Shown: positions 1 through 12,066, counted from the first letter of the stretch. The stretch is DNA of 64,000 bases from Pythium myriotylum (GCA_023091665.1 JALJCQ010000017.1:1302001-1366000); one strand, 5' to 3'. Numbers and translations: made by a program. Notes: a model not told the origin generated them from the letters alone.

Positions 1-296
1 GAGTTCGATGAGCTTGATCCCGGGCTTGATCATCGACTGCGCGAACTTGCGCACGTGGCGATGCACCTCGGACGCGTAGCGGACCTTCTCGTAGAGATCT
101 TCTTCAGCACGCTCACGGGCGCGCTTCTCGGCACTCGTCTTGCGGTACGTGTTGAAGTCGCCCGGATGGTCCTGGATCTCGCCGACCGGGAACTTGCCAT
201 TGGGGAAGAGCTTGGCGACCGGGATGGAGGGCGGCTCGGTCTGTCCGACGGCGATGTAGCTGTCGGTGAATCCCGAGACGCCACGGAACGGCGGGG
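1..296 (-). repeat. Inverted repeat arm, partner of 5714-6009
   Basis: All 296 bases match the reverse complement of 5714-6009 when read base by base (position p pairs with 6010-p). The first mismatch is at 297/5713. The match probably continues beyond the left edge. The arm lies entirely inside METAP2 coding sequence. Confidence 0.95.
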
Positions 297-471
297 ACTT
301 GCAGCCTGTGGCTTTAGCATTCTTGCTCTTTTTCTTCTTCTTCTTCCTTCTCTTACCGCCTCCACCAGCTTCGGCTGCCTCCATGTCGCTTGGGAGGTCC
401 GTATCGGCCACCGCGGCTTCCTTGCGACGGTTGTCCGGGCTCGAAGCATCCTTCTCCGGCGCTGGCGCCAT
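1..471 (-). CDS. METAP2: Methionine aminopeptidase 2, copy A, 5' part only (runs off the left edge)
   Basis: Cobalt/manganese-dependent enzyme that removes the initiator methionine from new proteins on the ribosome. The ATG is at 471-469 and the frame stays open to the window edge, giving 157 residues: an acidic/low-complexity start, a lysine-rich stretch (about residues 40-50, KRRKKKKKKS) typical of the METAP2 ribosome-binding region, then the conserved stretch beginning PPFRGVSGFTDSY. The catalytic domain lies outside the window. From base 296 to base 1 the sequence is the exact reverse complement of 5714-6009 in the complete copy B, while the first ~58 codons differ clearly. It points away from copy B. 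Confidence in identity is high; whether this copy is functional cannot be seen. Confidence 0.85.
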   Translation of the reverse strand, partial: MAPAPEKDASSPDNRRKEAAVADTDLPSDMEAAEAGGGGKRRKKKKKKSKNAKATGCKSPPFRGVSGFTDSYIAVGQTEPPSIPVAKLFPNGKFPVGEIQDHPGDFNTYRKTSAEKRARERAEEDLYEKVRYASEVHRHVRKFAQSMIKPGIKLIEL

Positions 472-998
472 CCTGTTGATCCAATGGGAGTCTCACCGTT
501 GCTTCTTGTACCTTGGGGCAGATTCTGTTGTGACCGAGTCTTTGGTCTCGCTTGGTTGCAGTTCGGGGCTGACCAATGGAGAAGCACCATTCGGAAATGC
601 CAGCGTGGCCGGCCAGTACAGTATCACTTAGTTTCAAGAGCTCACACAAACTTTGAGCGACCACACAGGACAAGACCACAAACGTTGCAAACTGGGCCAC
701 CTGTGAGACGAACATTCGTTTTGTCTTGAGGAAGCGATGAGCTGCTCACGAGGCATGGGTTGGTCCGAGGAATAGGATCAGTTTGAGCAGTGGCGGACAT
801 GCTCGCTCAAGTTGAAGTCTCATGGGTGAGTCATCGTGCGAAAGTATGTATAGTGAATCGCAAATTTTAGAAAAACATACTGATATTAGCTGTTCATCTT
901 TTGAACCATAACGCGTTAAGAACACCTTGTTGCAGCAGTCTCGATGCAATCCGGATCGCGCCGTCAACCGAGTGAACTGAAGGGAAGCGTCGACGGAG
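472..998. promoter_or_regulatory. Divergent intergenic region METAP2-A / UCHL5 with CCAAT boxes
   Basis: 527 bases between two divergent start codons. On the METAP2-A (minus) side there are ATTGG/CCAAT motifs at about 481-485 and 573-577 (seen as CCAAT on the plus strand), close to its ATG at 471. No convincing coding sequence is seen. The promoter role is inferred from position only. Confidence 0.4.
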
Positions 999-1326
999 AT
1001 GTCGTGGTGCACGATCGAGTCGGACCCTGGTGCGTGCCCTCGCTAGTCTATCGAGAAGCTCACGCAGTGAGCTCTCTGTGGGTGGTCTTCTCACGCTTCA
1101 CGGGCGTGGGTCGCGCGTTGCAGGCGTTTTCACGGCGCTCATCGAGGACATCGGCGTCAAGGGCGTCCAGGTGGAGGAGCTCTACGCGCTCGACGACTCC
1201 CTCTTCGCAGAGCTTGCGCCAGTGTACGGACTGGTCTTCCTCTTCAAGTGGGAGCCTTCACATGCTCAAGGAGGGGAGAATGTCCACTACGCGTCCGAGG
1301 AGAACCTTTTTTTCGCCAAGCAGGTG

Positions 1327-1358
<32 letters not shown>

Positions 1359-2040
1359 ATCCATCCTCATGAACCGCCCCGAGATTGATCTTGGCGACAC
1401 GCTGACCGAATTTAAGGCCTTCACGAGCGATTTCCCGTCCGATCTCAAGGGCGAGGCGATCTCTAACAGCGATAAGATCCGCCTAGCGCACAACTCGTTC
1501 TCGCGCGCGGAGCCGTTTGTTGTCGAGGAGCGCAAGGCCACTGGTGACGACGATGTGTACCATTTCATCGCATATGTACCCGTGAACGGCAAGGTCTACG
1601 AGCTTGATGGCCTCAAGCCAGGTCCTGTGCTGCTTGGTGACGTCCCGGACGCATCCAACGGCGAGAGTTGGCTTCAGGTGGCATGCCCGGTTATCCAGCA
1701 GCGGATCGAGAAGTACTCCGCGTCAGAGATTCGCTTCAACCTGCTGGCTCTCATTCGCAACAGAATACAACTCCACCAGGACAACATCGCTGAGCTGCTC
1801 GAGCAGGAGCAGACACCGTCGGTCGTCGCGGAGCTCGAGCGCTTGCAGGCAGAGATCGCCAACGAGGAGGCTAAGCGCAGGAACTGGAAGCTTGAGAATG
1901 CACGCCGCAAGCACAACTACATTCCGTTCATCGTGCAGCTACTAAAGACGCTCGCCGAGAAGAAGCAGCTGGAGCCGCTCATTCAAAAGCAGCGTGAGGC
2001 GCAGAACCAGCAAGGCGGAGGGACGGCTGCATCGCAGTAG
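999..2040 (+). CDS. UCHL5: Ubiquitin C-terminal hydrolase UCHL5/UCH37 (proteasome-associated deubiquitinase)
   Basis: Cysteine protease that trims ubiquitin chains at the 26S proteasome (through RPN13) and in INO80 complexes. Exons are 999-1029 and 1124-2040; the 94-base intron starts GTGCGT and ends TTGCAG. The start was chosen because the first exon gives MSWCTIESDPG, the usual UCH37 N-terminus, joined to VFTALIEDIGVKG. The protein is 315 residues (human about 329). The catalytic triad is visible: Cys83 in NNACATQ, His157 in YHFIAY and Asp172 in YELDG. The C-terminal half is helical and charged, like the ULD tail that binds the proteasome. The 3' end faces NEDD8 with only 157 bases between stop codons. 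Confidence 0.95.
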
Positions 2041-2197
2041 AGTGCGGGCAAGTAGAAACCTATGTCCAAGCGCTGAAAACTCAACAAAGCCTACTATCTC
2101 ACGTAATTTGATGCGTGTGGGTTGAATTATGCGCTTCTATCAGTCGCGTCCGTGCATCGCTTCTCCTTCGCCTCCTCTTGCGCGAACGCTCGGTTAT

Positions 2198-2748
2198 TTA
2201 GTTGCCTCCACGCAGCTGAAGCACCATGTGGATCGTGCCGCCGGCAGCGACGTTGTAGTCCTGGAGGGTCTTATCATCGGCACTAAACACCATGAACAGC
2301 TCAGAGCCACTCGATCACAAGCGAGTTTGCTCGCGAGCCACTTACAGCTGCTTGCCACTGTAAATCAAGCTAAAAAGCAACAAAACTCAGCGCCTCTGGG
2401 CACCAATCGCGTCAAGTGCGCCAACATACCGGATCTGGTCGACCTGGATGCCCTCTTTCTCTTGCAGCGCCTGCTTCACGTGCAGGATCTACAGCGACAC
2501 CCATCGATTAGTCTCTCCACCACCCGAACGCTTCCGAAGGCACGCCGCACCGTGTTGTCTGGCTCGAAGTTGAACGTTTGCTGGGGTCCATGAACGTCAG
2601 TGGTCGGCCAGTCGGTTCCGCGCGTCATCGCTCACCTTGCGGCCGGTTAGCGTCTGGATTTCGCGCATAGAAAGCCGCATGATCAGACCACAGTCCTCAC
2701 TCCCTCTCGTCGTCCTCGCGGCGCGCGTACCTTGATCTGGATCTGCAT
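2198..2748 (-). CDS. NEDD8: Ubiquitin-like modifier NEDD8/RUB1, six exons
   Basis: Small modifier conjugated to cullins. Joining six GT-AG exons on the minus strand (2748-2731, 2653-2636, 2580-2551, 2488-2430, 2369-2346, 2282-2198) gives exactly 78 codons, a 77-residue ubiquitin fold. It begins MQIQIKTLTGRK, contains LIYSGKQLADDKTLQDYN and ends LQLRGGN. The single Asn after the di-glycine is as in yeast Rub1 and must be removed before conjugation. Residue 72 (Gln) is not Arg as in ubiquitin; this position separates NEDD8 from ubiquitin for their E1 enzymes, so I prefer NEDD8/RUB1 to ubiquitin. Introns are 77, 55, 62, 60 and 63 bases; two exons are only 18 bases. A divergent ubiquitin-like protein remains possible. 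Confidence 0.85.
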
Positions 2749-3091
2749 CTTGGTCCCGGGGGGCTTCCTCGTCTCCTCTTCCGTGTCGTTCCTTCACTGC
2801 AGTTCCAGCATTCGATCAACCCAACCCAGCTCCACCTCAGCGATGCTCACTGGATGAAATACAAACAAATGCTCGTTTAGTCCAATCATAGTCTAAAATC
2901 TCCAAAAGAGGGATTTCGCTCTTGTAGAGAAGTGGCATTCTGGCGAGAAGCGCAGTTTTGAGCGTCATCGGCTACATTAGCCTCGAGGGGCGACTCCTCT
3001 TCCTCCGCCCCCCACGCTCCGCTGACCGCCGGCGGCACTCACTCGCATCTTCCGGGCCGCTCGAACTCTCCTGCGCTGTCTGCCGCCAACC
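2749..3091. other. Divergent intergenic region NEDD8 / ARFRP1
   Basis: 343 bases between the NEDD8 start (minus) and the ARFRP1 start (plus). It should hold both promoters. I see no gene and no clear motif. Confidence 0.4.
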
Positions 3092-4094
3092 ATGTTCTCG
3101 CTGCTGCTCGGCCTCTGGAACTATCTCTTCTCCAAGGCCGAACTCCATCTCCTCATCGTCGGGCTTGACGACGCAGGCAAAACGGTGCGTGGGTACGTCC
3201 CGTGGGGAGCGGCGGTGCGAGTGCTGCCGTGAATCATCTAAACCCGCTCCTTATGTCGTGATCAGACATTACTAGAGCAGCTCAAAGGCATTTTTGGCAA
3301 CAAACCGGGCATCCCGCTCGACAAGATCCCCCCGACGGTCGGCCTCAATAGTGAGTATTCGAGCAGTCTGGCGGCGTCTTCCGCGCGATTGAGATTGACT
3401 TGTTGTCTCCAGTTGCTCGCGTGGACATCAAACGGAACCGCATCATTTTCTGGGATCTCGGCGGACAAGTACGTCACTGTCTTCAGTTGTCAGGAGGGCC
3501 CAGCATTCTCACACTCCAGGCTTACGTGTCTGTCTAGGAGCGACTCCGAGTGATTTGGAGCAAGTATTATAGTGAGAGCCATGGCATTGTATTCGTCGTG
3601 GATTCGGCAAATGAGCGGCGGTTTGAGGACGCCAAGACGACATTACGTGAGTTGCAGTCTTGGCACCAAATTGGAGTCGCTGGATGGAGTTAATCGTCGG
3701 TCCGCCTTTCATTAGAGACGATGCTTTCCCACTCAGAGCTCCAGGGCATACCTTTGCTTCTACTCGCGAATAAGCAAGATCTAGAGGTAGTCCCGTAGCG
3801 ACACACTCTTTCGAAACTGAACGGTGCTGACAATCACATGCTTTTCAGGGTGCTCAAAGCTCAACAGCAATGCAAGAGAAACTTGGTATCGAGTCACACT
3901 CAGGCGCGTTTGCTGCATTTTCCATGTGTGCAATAACACGGTATGTAAGGTTCGCAACTGCGTAAGTCGTGCTCTCCTAACGTGACGCTGCCGCCCTCTG
4001 GGACTACAGAGAAGGTATCGAGCCAGCAATGAACTGGTTCGTCGACACAGTGAAAGCTAGCGACCGTTTTCGCCAGCGGCGCTTGTCGTCGTAG
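3092..4094 (+). CDS. ARFRP1: ARF-related small GTPase ARFRP1/Arl3p-like
   Basis: Golgi small GTPase that recruits ARL1 and golgins to the trans-Golgi. Seven exons (3092-3184, 3266-3350, 3413-3468, 3538-3646, 3737-3786, 3849-3940, 4010-4094) sum to 570 bases, 189 residues, all with GT-AG introns of 60-90 bases. Visible GTPase motifs: GLDDAGKT (G1), PPTVGLN (switch I, G2), WDLGGQ (G3) and NKQD (G4). The N-terminus MFSLLLGLWNYLFSK resembles human ARFRP1 (acetylated, not myristoylated: there is no Gly2). TVGLN with FWDLGGQE and the length favour ARFRP1 over ARF or ARL1-3. It converges with the uS5m gene. Confidence 0.93.
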
Positions 4095-4209
4095 TTGAGC
4101 GACCAGATCGAATAGAAAAAGTACAAAGTAATGACCTCCAGCTGTGAAAAAGAAAGGTGATTTATTCCGTCTTCTTTCCCCCTATCTACCGCGCGCGGAT
4201 CAAAGACGT

Positions 4210-5191
4210 CTACAGGTTGCGCGTCTTTGCCAGCTTGCTAATCTCGACGAGCGAGTGGCCGGTCTTGAGCGCAATTTCTTCAGCAGTTTCGTGCTTGGTG
4301 AGAGCGTTGAATGTGGCGCGAATAACAGTGTACGGGTTACGTTGACCGTGGCACTTGCTCACGACGTCTGTGATCCCAAAGCAGTCAAGGACACATGCTA
4401 CGGTATCGCTAACGGTAAGGCCTTTGCCGCTGGGCGCTGAGGAAAAACAACTATGTCAGTCTCCCCGTGAGAAAAGCAAGTACAATTGTGGACGTACCAG
4501 GGCGCATGAAGAGCGTGCATGAGTTCCACTTGCCACGCACTTCGTGGTACAGAGTGCGGTCGTCGAATCGGTCAACGAACGTGAAGTTCTTCATCGCGAG
4601 CTTGGTGCCACGCAAGATGGCCTCTGGCACGGACGCACCTTTGCCAACGGCGTACCCAGCACAACCACGACGGTTGCCAACGACAACCATGGCGCGGAAG
4701 CGAAGGATGCTACCCTGCGTGGTCACCTTCTGCACCTTGTCGACGTGGACAATCTGTCGCAGCAGTCCAAGACGGCCGAGGTTGAGCTCGTCATCGTCGT
4801 CCTCGTTCGCGAACGTCATGTCCTCGGCCTCCTTGTTCATGTCCCGCAGATCCTCGAGCAAGTTGGCATCCGGGACCTGGCCTTCGATCGAGAACTTGTC
4901 GTTCTTGAACTCGTCCAAGATGCGGCGACGCACTTTGCCCTTGTTCTCGGGCGCGATGGCCTGGAAGCGGCTCTTGCGCGCGGCCTCGGGCATGCTCTGG
5001 CGACGCGGCATCACTTTCTTGTTGTCGAAGTCGTGGAAGAGCGGCTCGTCGAACTCGCCTTCGTCCTCGACGTCGATGTCAAACTCGTCGGACGCGAACG
5101 ACGCCGCCGGCACTTTGACGAGCTGGCTCTGCACCGCGGCGCGCTGGCGCGAGGCCGCCGCGGCCGTGCGACTCGCGAAGCGCTGGAGCAT
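4210..5191 (-). CDS. MRPS5: Mitochondrial small ribosomal subunit protein uS5 (MRPS5)
   Basis: Component of the mitochondrial small ribosomal subunit. Exons are 5191-4498 and 4436-4210; a 61-base intron lies between. The sum is 921 bases, 306 residues. The start at 5191 is preferred over an in-frame ATG at 5284 because the protein then begins MLQRFASRTAAAASRQRAA, a typical mitochondrial presequence. The middle is acidic. The S5 double-stranded RNA-binding domain follows (LRFRAMVVVGNRRGCAGYA, then GKGASVPEAI), and the C-terminal S5 domain lies in exon 2 (SDTVACVLDCFGITDVVSK...NPYTVIRATFNAL). It is divergent from METAP2-B. Confidence 0.9.
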
Positions 5192-5487
5192 GTCTGCGCA
5201 GTGGGGATTGTCAGAAGGCGCGCTCTCGAGCGTCCCACGGCGCCTCGTACCAGGCTTCGCTTGGGGCTCCGCGACCGCTTCCACGCCACACGCGAATGAG
5301 TGGCCCGATTCAAGGGCGCGAGCTCCCTTTCGAACTCGATAAACATTTTCGAGAGGTGTTCAGAAGACGGTGGACTAGAGATCGCAGGAACACAATAAGG
5401 TGAGCTGCTCACCAAAATCAGGTATTATGGTGGTCACCACCCATTGGCTACAGGTCGCAAAGGCCAAGTGAGCCCCGAGGAAGCAAG
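5192..5487. promoter_or_regulatory. Divergent promoter region MRPS5 / METAP2-B with ATTGG box
   Basis: Two start codons face away from each other across 296 bases. CCATTGGCT at 5441-5449 is a good CCAAT-box (reverse orientation) about 40 bases before the METAP2-B ATG. Function is inferred from motif and position. Confidence 0.4.
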
Positions 5488-6984
<1,497 letters not shown>

Positions 6985-8201
6985 TCAGGCATGGGATGGA
7001 GGTTACGTCCTTTGCGTGCGGGAATTGCTGTTAAACCGATCAATACCCCTGCTACTTAGTGTTGTGCCGATTGATCCTTTCATTCTTCTCCATGCAGTAG
7101 CGAGGAACACTCAGGGGAAACAGATCAATGCAAGCCAGCCGTTACTGCTGCTTCCGAGAACATTGGTGCAATCCGATCGTAGTCACACTATCAGCGCGGT
7201 TTTCCATTTTTCAATGATGGAGTTGATGATGCGATGGGAACGTCGCACTCCGAAGGCAAGTGTCCATCCTCCAAGGCATCTCCTCGGAGATGTCAGTGTC
7301 TCATAAGAATCTTTGGCTCATACAATGAGGGAAGAGTTCACTGTGAATCACAGCACATTATCTGTTTGTAGTCTAGGTCGGCGACTCCTCTCGTAGCATG
7401 AGAGGATCCACAAGACCCATGACCTGGGACTCCCAGGTTATTACAGAGAAAAGTAGAATAACCCCCGACTGTAAGCACTATCTTTCGGTTTTGAAAATCG
7501 AGACGAGAATCCACCACATCACCTTCAACAGTACTCGGCAAGATCCACGAAATTCGAATGATGCTGACGTCGACACCAGGAGAAGCTCAAGAAGAGCAAG
7601 GTGGCGTCAAGAATCCAGAGACATCACGTCTTCAGAACGCCGCAGCTGCCCCTCTCAGTGCGCATCCTCCTCCTCTTGCAGTTGAGCTCGTGAGTCACAC
7701 CTCCACGTCACGACTCGTGACCTGGAGGCACCCTTCAAGACAGCAAAACTGAGCTGTGCCTTGCAGTGTTGGTGCGTTTATGGTGTCGAGCCTATCGAGC
7801 CACCACTCGCCACGACTAATAATAGAATCGGAGCAATGCGTGTGGACAGACAAAGAATTGATCACGACGAGAACATGGCTCGGAAGCCACCTCCTCCCCT
7901 GACGTAATCTTCTCTTCCCACGTCGGGCTCAAATGTCGCGTCGTGGATTGGCATGTTGGGTGCGTCAAAGCTAAATCGTGGTTTCCGGTGTTTTCTCAGA
8001 TGTCAGGAGCCCATCGTTGAAGCACCGGACCAGTGCTTTTGATGTCGAGAACAGAGTCAGGGCTCGAATCAAGCCGAGCTATGAGCTCCTCCCACGACGC
8101 CTCAGCTGCGCGGAGGAGCTCTCCTCGGCCATGGCTCGATCGCCGAGGGGCTATGCGGGCATTCGCCATTCCGACACTCGACGTCTCGCTCTCTAACTCC
8201 G
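6985..8201. other. Intergenic region, nothing recognised
   Basis: 1.2 kb between METAP2-B and the acid lipase, both on the plus strand. Several short open frames occur, but none has a recognisable domain or a plausible splice partner. The distal part should hold the lipase promoter. Confidence 0.5.
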
Positions 8202-9494
8202 ATGCAGTGGCTCTCGCTGTGGAAGTTCGCGGCTGCCGCGTTGAGCGTAGCCGTCGCCTTGACCGGAGACGTCGTCCGTGCTGAAGATGAAGTCCAAGAG
8301 ATCAATGTGGATCCAGATGTTGGGCTCAACGTCGTCCAGATCGTCCAGCGCCGAGGGTACGCGATCGAGGAGCACAAAGTGACCACGGCCGACCGCTACG
8401 TGCTCACGATGTACCGCCTGCCGAAGTCCTACGCCGAGACCCACCAGAACCAGGCTGCCGCGCCAAACAAGCCTGCTGTCTACCTCATCCACGGACTGCT
8501 CGACAGCAGCTTCACGTGGGTCAGCAACTTCCGCAACCAGAGCCTTGCCTACGTACTCGCGGATGCTGGCTACGATGTCTGGCTCGGCAACAACCGAGGT
8601 ACGACGTGGTCACGCACGCACCTCGATTACACGACAAGTGACGACCAGTTCTGGGACTTCACGTGGGAAGATATGGGCAAGTACGACCTGCCAGCTATGA
8701 TCAACTACGTGCTCAAGGTCTCCGGGCGTCCGACACTCAGCTACATTGGCCACTCGGAAGGCACGACACAAGCGTTCGTCGGTTTCTCCTACGACCAGAG
8801 CGTCGCAAAGAAAGTCTCATACTTCGGTGCGCTTGCTCCGGTTGCATTCTTGGGTGACACGACGTCGGTTGTGTTCGCCGCCTTGGCTAAGACTTACGTG
8901 GACAAGTGGTTCGAGGCGTTCGGCGTCTCGGAGTTCTTGTCACGCTCACCTCTCCTCGCTGACTTTTTAGGCAAGTACGGTTGCACGCTCGCGGCGGGGC
9001 TCTGTGACTCGTTCATCCAAGTGCTCGTGGGTAACTCAAACAACCTCAATGAGACGCGCATCCCGGTGTACTTGGGGCAGACGCCCGCGGGCACATCTGT
9101 CAAGAACATGGGCCACTACGCTCAAAGTATCCGCGATAACCAGTTTCGTAGCTATGACTACGGCTGCTCATGCACACGGCTCCTGCCCCTGGCACTTTGC
9201 TCGTCGTTGATCTGCAAGAACAAGGCTGTGTATGGCGCATTCGACCCTCCTGCCTTCAATCTGGCTGGAATGAAGTACCCTCGGACGTTCTTCTACAATG
9301 GTGCCGATGACACGCTTGCAACGCCCAAGGACATCGCCAAGTTGCGTGCCCGGCTCCCCAGCGGGACGATCGTGGGCGAGCGCAATCTCGATTCTTTCAA
9401 CCATTTGGATTTTACTTGGGCCTACCAGAACAAGGCGTTGTTCTATGACGAGATCGTCGCCAGCATCAAGTTGTTCGACGGCAAAGGGTACTGA
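8202..9494 (+). CDS. Secreted/lysosomal acid lipase (AB-hydrolase, LIPA/gastric lipase family)
   Basis: Single-exon protein of 430 residues that should hydrolyse sterol esters or triacylglycerols in an acidic compartment or outside the cell. Residues 1-27 look like a signal peptide (MQWLSLWKFAAAALSVAVALTG, then VVRA). An AB-hydrolase lid N-terminal region (GYAIEEHKVTTADRYVL) follows, then the oxyanion region LIHGLLDSS. The nucleophile elbow is GHSEGTT (GHSQGTT in human LIPA), and the acid and base lie in NGADDTLATPKD and NHLDFTWA. NNRGTTWSRTH is also a family signature. Close 3' convergence with the next gene (80 bases). Family identity is firm; substrate and location are inferred. Confidence 0.92.
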   Translation: MQWLSLWKFAAAALSVAVALTGDVVRAEDEVQEINVDPDVGLNVVQIVQRRGYAIEEHKVTTADRYVLTMYRLPKSYAETHQNQAAAPNKPAVYLIHGLLDSSFTWVSNFRNQSLAYVLADAGYDVWLGNNRGTTWSRTHLDYTTSDDQFWDFTWEDMGKYDLPAMINYVLKVSGRPTLSYIGHSEGTTQAFVGFSYDQSVAKKVSYFGALAPVAFLGDTTSVVFAALAKTYVDKWFEAFGVSEFLSRSPLLADFLGKYGCTLAAGLCDSFIQVLVGNSNNLNETRIPVYLGQTPAGTSVKNMGHYAQSIRDNQFRSYDYGCSCTRLLPLALCSSLICKNKAVYGAFDPPAFNLAGMKYPRTFFYNGADDTLATPKDIAKLRARLPSGTIVGERNLDSFNHLDFTWAYQNKALFYDEIVASIKLFDGKGY

Positions 9495-9574
9495 GTCGAA
9501 AGGTTTTGCTCTGCCTGTGGATCCAAAGCAATAGTAGTGTAACCAGATCGAATTACTGCGTTTCATTCCGTTAA

Positions 9575-11467
9575 TTAATGGCCATCGCCTGAAGAGGGTC
9601 GGATATGACACGATGCGGAAGCCTCCGCAATATGAGTCTCGATGGCATCCAGATCGAGGCGGAGGCGGTCCAGAGCTCTCCTCAATTGGTCACCATTGGT
9701 TTTGTCAGTTGAGAGCACCAATTTTGCCGTTGTGGACTGAATATCAAGTACCAAGTCACGCTTTCTCTTCACTAGATCCTTGATCTCAACAGGATCCGCG
9801 ACCATTTGGGATTTAGCGGTAGTGGATTCAACCGATTCAGTCTCCGTATAGAGATCTGCTCTTTGCCGCGGCGATGATCGAGGGAAACTCTCAGCACTCT
9901 TGTAGGAGACGGCGTGTTCGCGTTGGAGCTCTTTTCGCAACGAGTTGAAGGCAATGAGGAATGACTCGTCGTTCAAATCTGAGCTGCACACGCTCGAACC
10001 CTCCATGAAGCTCATCACCTCATCGTCAGAGGACACGACGCCGACTCTTTTTGGTCCGACTTGTAGTTCCTTACGTTGGGGGGCACACGCAACGGACCTT
10101 GTTGAGATCCCATCTTCGTCACTTGAATCAATTGAGGCCTGATCAAACGAGATATTGCGCGCGATCTGAGGAGTTGGATACTCGTCTACTTGAGCCTCGT
10201 CGAAGCGAACTTGTTTACCACTCGAATCGTTTGATATCGGGGTAACCAGCCCTGCATCATGCTGGGACGTACGCGGGGGTGTACTCGCAGTGCTCTCATC
10301 TGGGCAGACAGGAGAAGGCTGACTGTCGGGGGTCGTAGATGCTGTAGTGGTAGCGATCGATTCCCCCATGTTTCGAGTTGATCGTTGCGGAGGTGTTCGC
10401 TGACGATTAGCTCGATAGCGACGCCACATTCGCATAGCATCCTCTGACAGCGAGGATTCATCGCTGGACGTTTGTGGAAGCATGCCTTGATCATCATCGC
10501 TGCTGTCTGCTGGATCCATCTCAATGTCCTCATGAATTGTTGATGGTGGACGTGATCGACGACGCGAAGGGGCATCGCGCCGGCGATTTTGGCTTCTCCT
10601 AGATGAGGTTGGTGGTACGAGTAGGTGGTCGCGGAGTTGGATGGACTTTTCCAGCTTGAGCATCGTCTCCGCGAACTTCAGTTGAATCGCAAAAACATCC
10701 TGCATCATGTCATGTTGGTGTTGTCGATTAAAGACTTGAGGCATTGGGCGATCATATGAAGTTTGAACATCGCGACGAGGAAGTCCAACACCAGTGTGTG
10801 ACGACATAGGAACACTCGACAACTCAAGCGACCCGCCAAGCTTGACAACGCCCTCAATAGAGTACTCACCCTGGATACTTTGTTTGATTGAAGCAGGCAA
10901 GCTAGAAGTCTGATTCGTATTCGGCAGGTCTTCGTGTTCACCGTATGTATGAGACGAATGAGGTGTCTGAGCAGCTTCATCTCGGGACTCGACGTCGATC
11001 ATGTGCATGATTTGCTTCCGACGCAAGCGCAGAGCCCCAATTTCACGACGAATAGCTTCATCTCTATCTCTACGAACGTCTGGCTGTCTCGCACCAGGTA
11101 AATCATCATCGTGACGCACTTGCAGGTCGCGCTCGAGCTCTCGAGCCATGTGCATCTCAATCTGACGCCGGCGTCTTGCTGTCGCCACCAGCTCACGAAG
11201 GACCCGCGTTGTCGCATCGCCTATCGGAGGACCACCACGTGCAGTTAAGCCCTCTGGTTGCGCGCTGGTCGGTGTGAGCGTTGTGGTTGTCGTCGCGACT
11301 GAACTCGCTTCGCTCCACGGACTCGAGGGCGAATGGCGCACCTCCCGCGGGACCTCCGCCGCGCCGAGTCGCGCGAGCGTGCGCTGGAGCTCGTCCTTGA
11401 GTGCTTGGAACTCAAGCGCGAACGGCGTCGTGGTCGCTGTCGATGTCGTCGCGTGGGTCGCAAGCAT
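9575..11467 (-). CDS. Protein without recognised family, mostly disordered with short coiled coils
   Basis: A single open frame of 630 residues; I do not recognise a family. Visible features: an N-terminal Thr/Ser-rich part containing a helix (FALEFQALKDELQRTLARLG); a highly charged helical segment (about residues 85-160, rich in Arg/Glu/Asp); long Ser/Asp/Glu-rich stretches with many possible phosphorylation sites (about residues 310-480); and a C-terminal coiled coil (VEIKDLVKRKRDLVLDIQSTT onward). No signal peptide or membrane segment is seen. The length without stops and the codon-like composition support a real gene. A cytoskeletal or scaffold role would be a guess. Confidence 0.7.
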   Translation of the reverse strand: MLATHATTSTATTTPFALEFQALKDELQRTLARLGAAEVPREVRHSPSSPWSEASSVATTTTTLTPTSAQPEGLTARGGPPIGDATTRVLRELVATARRRRQIEMHMARELERDLQVRHDDDLPGARQPDVRRDRDEAIRREIGALRLRRKQIMHMIDVESRDEAAQTPHSSHTYGEHEDLPNTNQTSSLPASIKQSIQGEYSIEGVVKLGGSLELSSVPMSSHTGVGLPRRDVQTSYDRPMPQVFNRQHQHDMMQDVFAIQLKFAETMLKLEKSIQLRDHLLVPPTSSRRSQNRRRDAPSRRRSRPPSTIHEDIEMDPADSSDDDQGMLPQTSSDESSLSEDAMRMWRRYRANRQRTPPQRSTRNMGESIATTTASTTPDSQPSPVCPDESTASTPPRTSQHDAGLVTPISNDSSGKQVRFDEAQVDEYPTPQIARNISFDQASIDSSDEDGISTRSVACAPQRKELQVGPKRVGVVSSDDEVMSFMEGSSVCSSDLNDESFLIAFNSLRKELQREHAVSYKSAESFPRSSPRQRADLYTETESVESTTAKSQMVADPVEIKDLVKRKRDLVLDIQSTTAKLVLSTDKTNGDQLRRALDRLRLDLDAIETHIAEASASCHIRPSSGDGH

Positions 11468-12066
11468 CGTTGCGCTGGGCGGAGCTGGTCAAAAGGTGCG
11501 GTGGAGCTCTTCGCGCCAATTCTTCGTCAAGATGTTTGAACTCAACAGCCAATCGTATCGCGTTTCTTGGGTATTCTTAGCCAACCAGAGAAGTCCATTT
11601 CGGACAGTGCACGTCAGCAACTCGGACTCGGACTCGACGACCTTCGTGCGATGCGCCAGGAAACGTGGCTGCTGTATTCGTGGTGTTGGCGGCTATAAAC
11701 GGAGGCTTTCATGAGGGAGCTGAGCCCCTTGGCTGCAGATAGGGAGAGCTGTCGGTCTGTATTTTGCATCGCTTGGTAGTGGCGACATTCACTTGCATGG
11801 TGTCTAAATCCACCGATGCATTCGCTAATGTTGGTGGCTCAATGCACGGAACCTGAACAAAGTTGAATAACGGAGTTGTTTCTTTGTAGCACGAGCGAGG
11901 CGAGTGCACGAAGGTGGCGCGGGTATGGCGCAAGCTCTGCGCTAACAGTAAGGACAGGATCTCCATATTCGACCAATGGAGATCTGTTGGATTAGCAATA
12001 TAGCCAATCGAGAGGCCGGGATGGCTCCTGGTGGCACACTCATCGACCGACCTCAACCCAGCGAAG
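11468..12066. promoter_or_regulatory. Divergent intergenic region with CCAAT box
   Basis: 599 bases between two divergent unknown genes. GACCAATGG at about 11971-11979 lies some 95 bases before the ATG at 12067. An antisense open frame at 11709-12164 overlaps the next gene and has no recognisable features. Confidence 0.35.

Noticed and set aside
4451..5342. Long plus-strand frames antisense to uS5.
   Set aside because: They are shadows of a GC-rich coding sequence; the minus strand has a clear ribosomal protein with conserved domains.
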